Positions 5,356-7,784 of a stretch of DNA of 7,784 nt are shown here, piece by piece. Source of the DNA: Actinomycetota bacterium. Lineage in GTDB: Bacteria > Actinomycetota > Coriobacteriia > Coriobacteriales > RUG844. Both the position numbers and the translations under genes were made by a program. Position 1 is the first letter of the stretch. Each line of letters begins with the position of its first letter. Location: NCBI GenBank assembly GCA_013335845.1, contig JAAXUU010000052.1:1-7784 (forward strand), in the 5' to 3' direction. The notes under the pieces were generated by a model. It had not been told where the DNA came from. It saw only the letters and a list, made by a program, of their open reading frames with translations, and ran no database searches.

Positions 5356-6161
5356 CGAGTGGAACAGATATAGTCGAAGAACTGATTGCTATTCTCGTGC
5401 AAGCTATGCCACAGTATGACGGCGTGCTTGGAACCATGGAAGCAAGAGGAGCTACACGTCGCCAATTGCTAAGGGGCATGATGAACCTCTGCCCGCCCAT
5501 GGTAGTGCCTGAAAGGTATTACGTACTGCAGGATATCCTGCTTTCGCAGGAACGGGATATGCGCGGGGTAGTTGTAATCGCCGATCTCCCAACTTCCTAC
5601 GGCGAGCAGGTCTATCTTTGGCATGGCGACATTCTAAGGTTGGGGGTCGACGCGATCGTCAATGCGGCTAATTCGGAATTGCTTGGTTGTAGGATGCCCG
5701 GACACCACTGCATCGACAATGCGATTCATTCGGCAGCAGGACTACAGGTGCGAAATGACTGCGCGACGATAATGAGCCGGCAAAAGCAGCCTGAATCAAC
5801 CGGGAAAGCCAAAGTAACCAAAGCATATAACCTCCCTTCGCAATGGATCATCCACACCGTAGGACCAATAGTGGTCAAGGATGTGACCCTCCGCCAAAAG
5901 CAACTGCTTGCTCAGTGTTATACCTCCTGCCTTGAAGCTGCTGCCGAGCAAAAGTGTGAGAGTCTTGCGTTCTGCTGCATCAGCACCGGCATCTTCGGAT
6001 TCCCAAAAGAAGAGGCGTCGATTATCGCTACCGAAACCGTCTCAAACTGGATGCGCACTACCGAGTCATCAATCGAGCGTGTTGTTTTCTGCGTGTTTAC
6101 AGATGAAGACGAGGAATACTACAAGGTAGCATTGAAGAATATGGTTCTGCCCCAACAGTGA
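5340..6161 (+). CDS. Zinc-dependent macrodomain ADP-ribosyl hydrolase (SirTM-linked)
   Basis: A 273-residue macrodomain protein predicted to remove ADP-ribose from proteins modified by the neighbouring sirtuin. Residues 1-90 form the helical N-terminal extension usual for this branch. The macrodomain has GDI (96-98), DAIVNAAN (104-111), the zinc motif GCRMPGHHCIDNAIH (116-130) with likely ligands Cys117, His122 and Cys124, Asp126 and Asn127, and the phosphate loop ISTGIFGFP (214-222). The C/H/C motif separates zinc macrodomains from MacroD types. ATG 5340 overlaps the sirtuin end by 16 bases; ATG 5352, which overlaps as ATGA, is an equally good start and would shorten the protein by four residues. 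Neither has a strong SD, so coupled translation is likely. It is the last gene of the apparent operon. Confidence 0.94.
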   Translation: MRSPMTSGTDIVEELIAILVQAMPQYDGVLGTMEARGATRRQLLRGMMNLCPPMVVPERYYVLQDILLSQERDMRGVVVIADLPTSYGEQVYLWHGDILRLGVDAIVNAANSELLGCRMPGHHCIDNAIHSAAGLQVRNDCATIMSRQKQPESTGKAKVTKAYNLPSQWIIHTVGPIVVKDVTLRQKQLLAQCYTSCLEAAAEQKCESLAFCCISTGIFGFPKEEASIIATETVSNWMRTTESSIERVVFCVFTDEDEEYYKVALKNMVLPQQ

Positions 6162-6494
6162 AGTTCTGTCGCTCTTATGGAAAAGGCGGAAGATAGTACG
6201 CGGCATACTAAAATTGGCGGTATTGGATTCATTTATGGAAGTCCTCTCCCTCGAGCGCTGCGATGGTCGCTGTTTATGGCAAGAGCTACTTTTTGGTTTT
6301 GCTATGAGGGTGATTTTCTACCATCGGGCCTCTTTTTTCTCCATGACACTGTCTCAAGCCCCTTTTTGTCCTATACTATTTCTTCTTCTCAAAAGGAAGC
6401 TATACTGGTGAAATTGTTGAATCAGTTCACATAATCTTAGCGGCACGAGATTTGTGCAGTTAAGTATTTCCCTTTTCTAACCTAAGGACATAGA
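6162..6494 (+). other. Intergenic stretch and probable helicase mRNA leader
   Basis: About 330 bp without a convincing gene. Open frames here (for example 6177-6434) lack SDs, have Phe/Ser-rich composition and no recognisable motif. T6 (6333-6338) follows an imperfect stem built from GAGGGT (6306-6311) and ACC plus CTC with a seven-base bulge, which might be a weak terminator for the upstream operon. Two TATACT hexamers (6372-6377, 6401-6406) resemble -10 elements but lack good -35 partners. If either is used, the helicase message would have a leader of roughly 85-115 nt, as is common for cold-induced helicase genes. Confidence 0.4.
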
Positions 6495-7784
6495 GTGGTA
6501 AATCAAAGTACTACAGTGGCGTTCGATGAAATGTCGCTTACCCCCCAGACGATTAAAGCGGTCCAGGATATGGGCTACACTGAGGCAACCGCCATTCAGA
6601 CGGCTGCTATTCCGCTGTTGCTGGCGGGGCATGATCTGATCGGTCGGAGCTCGACCGGTACCGGAAAAACGGCGGCATTCGGTATTCCAGCCATTGAAAG
6701 CGTGAACCCCAGCCTGGAATACACCCAGGTACTGGTGCTTTCACCGACCAGAGAACTGGCCATGCAAATCTGCGTGGAGATGAAGAAATTCGCCAAGTAT
6801 AAGAAGGGGATTTCGATTGCCGTCGTATACGGCGGTTCCCCGATGGGCGAGCAGATTAAAAAACTACGTGACGCGAACATTGTAATCGGCACGCCAGGCC
6901 GTTTGATGGATCATATCCGCCGCGGAACCTTGAAGCTGAACCGTATCAAGACGGTTGTGCTCGATGAAGCCGACGAGATGTTGAACATGGGTTTTATCGA
7001 CGACATCAAAACCATTTTGACGGAGGTTCCCGAAGAGCGGCAGACCGTGCTGTTCTCAGCGACTATGCCAGCTTCCCTGAGGAAGATATCCCAAGCGTTT
7101 TTAACCGATCCGCTCACGGTGGATGCGGCGCAGGGTAAAAACAACCAGGCGGATATTGAGCAGACGTATTATCAGGTAGCTCAGCACAAGAAGCGCGAAG
7201 CGTTGACACTGTTAATGTATGCCAACAAGCGACGTGCGATCATCTTCAGCAACACCAAATCGATGGTTGATGAACTAGCTGACCAACTGAGTAAGCAGGG
7301 TTTCGAAGCAGCCGGTCTGCACGGTGACATGACCCAGGCAGCAAGAACTCAGGTCATGCAGGGATTTCGTAATGGCACTGTGAGTGTGCTGGTAGCCACC
7401 GACGTTGCGGCTCGTGGTATCGATGTTGACGATGTCGATGTGGTTATCAATTTCGATTTACCGCAGAGCTTCGAGTACTATGTGCATCGCATCGGGCGTA
7501 CCGGCCGCGCCGGTAGGAAAGGTTTGTCCCAAACTCTGGTTTGCAATGGCAATCAGTACAAGACCTTGCATGCGTTGATGAGCTATACGGGAAGCACTAT
7601 CCAGGAACGGAAACTGCCTACCAGTGAGGAAATCATGTGCAAAGCGGTAGGCCGCGTTGCATGCAAGGTCTTGGATCGGGTAGAGGGCGGTACCGGAAAA
7701 GCAGCCGCGAAACTGGTGGAGCAGTTGCTTCAATCCGAGCAATTCGAAGGTTCTCCCGAACAGGTCGCTACAGCTTTAGCTGAA
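6495..7784 (+). CDS. DEAD-box ATP-dependent RNA helicase (3' end beyond window)
   Basis: 430 residues are present with no stop codon before the window ends. GTG 6495 is preceded by TAAGGA (6483-6488) at six bases. Helicase motifs in order: Q-motif region GYTEATAIQ (27-35), motif I SSTGTGKT (52-59), Ia PTRELA (84-89), GG (113-114), Ib TPGR (133-136), II DEAD (157-160), III SAT (188-190), V ARGID (306-310), and VI HRIGRTGRAG (331-340). Motif I begins SSTG rather than the common AQTG or ARTG. After the core, a further 90 residues include a stretch (from about 385) that may begin the C-terminal RNA-binding extension of CsdA/DbpA-like helicases. Such proteins remodel structured RNA in ribosome assembly, mRNA decay and cold growth. 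It is separated by 333 bp from the RiPP operon and looks like an ordinary housekeeping neighbour. Confidence 0.95.
   Translation, partial: MVNQSTTVAFDEMSLTPQTIKAVQDMGYTEATAIQTAAIPLLLAGHDLIGRSSTGTGKTAAFGIPAIESVNPSLEYTQVLVLSPTRELAMQICVEMKKFAKYKKGISIAVVYGGSPMGEQIKKLRDANIVIGTPGRLMDHIRRGTLKLNRIKTVVLDEADEMLNMGFIDDIKTILTEVPEERQTVLFSATMPASLRKISQAFLTDPLTVDAAQGKNNQADIEQTYYQVAQHKKREALTLLMYANKRRAIIFSNTKSMVDELADQLSKQGFEAAGLHGDMTQAARTQVMQGFRNGTVSVLVATDVAARGIDVDDVDVVINFDLPQSFEYYVHRIGRTGRAGRKGLSQTLVCNGNQYKTLHALMSYTGSTIQERKLPTSEEIMCKAVGRVACKVLDRVEGGTGKAAAKLVEQLLQSEQFEGSPEQVATALAE

Noticed and set aside
5451..5463. RGAT in the macrodomain protein as an ApbE flavinylation site
   Set aside because: The required Ser/Thr before GAT and the upstream Asp are missing, and it lies in the helical N-terminal extension.
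6306..6338. Rho-independent terminator after the macrodomain gene
   Set aside because: There is a T6 run, but the only stem is broken by a seven-base bulge; too weak to call as a separate feature.
6177..6434. Small open frames (85 and 65 codons) upstream of the helicase
   Set aside because: No SD, no recognisable domain, overlapping alternatives in two frames, and TTG or unsupported starts; more likely untranslated leader.

Overview
The window looks like a piece of chromosome from a Gram-positive, probably anaerobic bacterium (Clostridia or Coriobacteriia would both fit; this is inference). Reasons: strong Shine-Dalgarno (SD) sequences, tightly overlapping genes, a radical SAM/SPASM peptide maturase, flavoenzymes, and a DEAD-box helicase of the kind seen in anaerobic Gram-positives. 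By eye, base composition is about half G+C. No transposase, integrase, tRNA, rRNA or CRISPR array is visible.

Layout. Leftward (minus strand), 38-1406: an HxlR-family regulator with a cysteine near its N-terminus, then an ApbE-type FAD:protein FMN transferase. Positions 1407-1541 form a divergent control region with a good sigma-A-like promoter facing right, an AT-rich palindrome and a small GC hairpin. Rightward (plus strand), 1542-6161: six genes, four of whose five junctions are within 30 bp or overlap, so they look like one operon. They are: a 53-residue peptide ending in three 11-residue repeats (VSGGCGT[Q/S]DPK); a radical SAM/SPASM maturase; a zinc-free MDR (quinone oxidoreductase-like) enzyme; a nitroreductase-family flavoprotein; a class M sirtuin; and a zinc-type macrodomain protein. 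A hairpin lies between the peptide gene and its maturase. Positions 6162-6494 hold no convincing gene and probably include the leader of a DEAD-box RNA helicase that starts at 6495 and runs off the end.

How it may work. The peptide and radical SAM pair resembles the 'ACGX-repeat' RiPP systems, in which a radical SAM/SPASM enzyme is predicted to modify a short repeated Cys-Gly peptide. The class M sirtuin and zinc macrodomain are a known writer/eraser pair for protein ADP-ribosylation. In the described systems their target is a lipoylated GcvH-like carrier encoded alongside with a lipoate ligase. Neither is in this window; a RiPP precursor, its maturase and two redox enzymes are found instead. 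The most interesting reading is a redox- or electrophile-responsive RiPP operon (HxlR sensor, quinone/nitro reductases) in which reversible ADP-ribosylation acts on the peptide or a cluster enzyme. The gene content and order are read directly from the sequence; the joint function is inference.
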